A DNA stretch of 14,761 bases from an uncultured Actinomycetes bacterium (GTDB lineage Bacteria > Actinomycetota > Actinomycetes > Nanopelagicales > Nanopelagicaceae). The first letter of the stretch is position 1, and each line of letters starts with the position of its first letter. The notes under the pieces are model-generated. The model worked only from the letters and a program-made list of their open reading frames with translations, did no database searches and had not been told where the DNA came from. Positions 14,587 to 14,761 of the stretch are shown here, in pieces. The position numbers and the translations under genes were made by a program. The stretch covers positions 1-14,761 of the forward strand of contig CAIYQS010000261.1 in assembly GCA_903928395.1 (NCBI GenBank). Reading direction: 5' to 3'.

Positions 14587-14592
14587 AGTGAG

Positions 14593-14761
14593 TTAAAGCT
14601 TTGTTGCCAGAAGTACTCCGCTACCGATCGGTAAAACTATTGAACTCCACCTGGAATCTTCTTTCACAGCACGCAATCCATCGCGGCGGGAGATGCTTTC
14701 GAAATCACGCTGAGTTGGATCCGCAACTTTGCCACCGCTGAGCGCATGATCGATGAAGAGC
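14593..14761 (-). CDS. O-methyltransferase (SAM-dependent, Rv1220c-like), C-terminal fragment at window edge
   Basis: The minus-strand frame entering the window at 14760 encodes 55 residues and a TAA at 14595-14593. It begins LFIDHALSGGKVADPTQRD and ends VLPIGSGVLLATKL. This matches the C-terminal end of the bacterial catechol-O-methyltransferase-like family: the D-N/H-x-L...G-x-V-A-D-P motif, then the final L-P-[IL]-G-x-G-[VL]-L-x-A strand. In mycobacteria the orthologous gene Rv1220c also neighbours htrA. The N-terminal SAM-binding part lies outside the window. The stop is 18 bp before the htrA ATG. Confidence 0.8.
   Translation of the reverse strand, partial: LFIDHALSGGKVADPTQRDFESISRRDGLRAVKEDSRWSSIVLPIGSGVLLATKL

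Noticed and set aside
1..14761. tRNA or rRNA genes, CRISPR arrays, insertion sequences, prophage or defence genes
   Set aside because: None seen: no clover-leaf candidates, regularly spaced repeats, transposase motifs or terminal inverted repeats; nearly all sequence is accounted for by conserved chromosomal genes.

Overview
The window comes from a member of the Actinomycetota. The markers are a WhiB2-type regulator, the mycothiol enzyme MshB, a 7Fe-8S FdxC ferredoxin, the actinobacterial form of DapC, a TetR/DUF3107 pair, and an O-methyltransferase-HtrA-Mrp-PRC/MgtE_N/CBS block, all with close counterparts in mycobacteria. Base composition looks only moderate (about half G+C by eye), genes are tightly packed with many 4-14 bp overlaps, and several starts look leaderless. 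This fits a compact-genome aquatic actinobacterium such as a Nanopelagicales-like lineage, but that placement is inference.

Layout. Positions 1-1383 (minus) hold the N-terminal 461 residues of a large membrane family-2 glycosyltransferase cut by the window edge. A whiB2-like gene precedes it (1428-1730, minus), driven by a good promoter whose -10 lies inside a perfect 18-bp palindrome. Positions 1875-4317 (minus) are fdxC-dapC-manC, with gaps of only a few bases. Divergent from fdxC, 4395-6005 (plus) encodes a cysteinyl-tRNA synthetase with an extra N-terminal SH3-like domain of the kind found in Rv0428c-like acetyltransferases. It meets mshB (5995-6900, minus) tail to tail with an 11-bp overlap. 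mshB is divergent from a TetR regulator (6936-7550) across 35 bp carrying a 13-bp palindrome; a DUF3107 (TB9.4-like) gene follows. Positions 7793-14761 (minus) read, in transcription order: O-methyltransferase (C-terminal end only), htrA, mrp, a soluble PRC/MgtE_N/CBS protein, an Nramp-related transporter, an EamA transporter and a PHP phosphoesterase. The last four overlap by 4-8 bp.

How the genes work together. manC and the glycosyltransferase belong to cell-envelope glycan synthesis, dapC to diaminopimelate/lysine supply for peptidoglycan, and htrA to envelope protein quality control. mshB makes the mycothiol precursor to which cysteine is later ligated. The PRC/MgtE_N/CBS protein and the Nramp-related carrier look like a split metal sensor plus channel/carrier pair. 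The carrier has lost the canonical Nramp metal-binding Asn and Met, which makes Mg2+ a plausible substrate.

The most useful second-look items are the SH3-CysRS fusion, the dapC N-terminus that runs upstream of every canonical start codon, the Mg-type Nramp/sensor pair, the whiB promoter-operator, the mshB/tetR palindrome, and the repeated pattern of a -10 hexamer 6-7 nt before the start codon. No RNA genes, mobile elements or CRISPR arrays were seen. No gene-free stretch exceeds about 150 bp.
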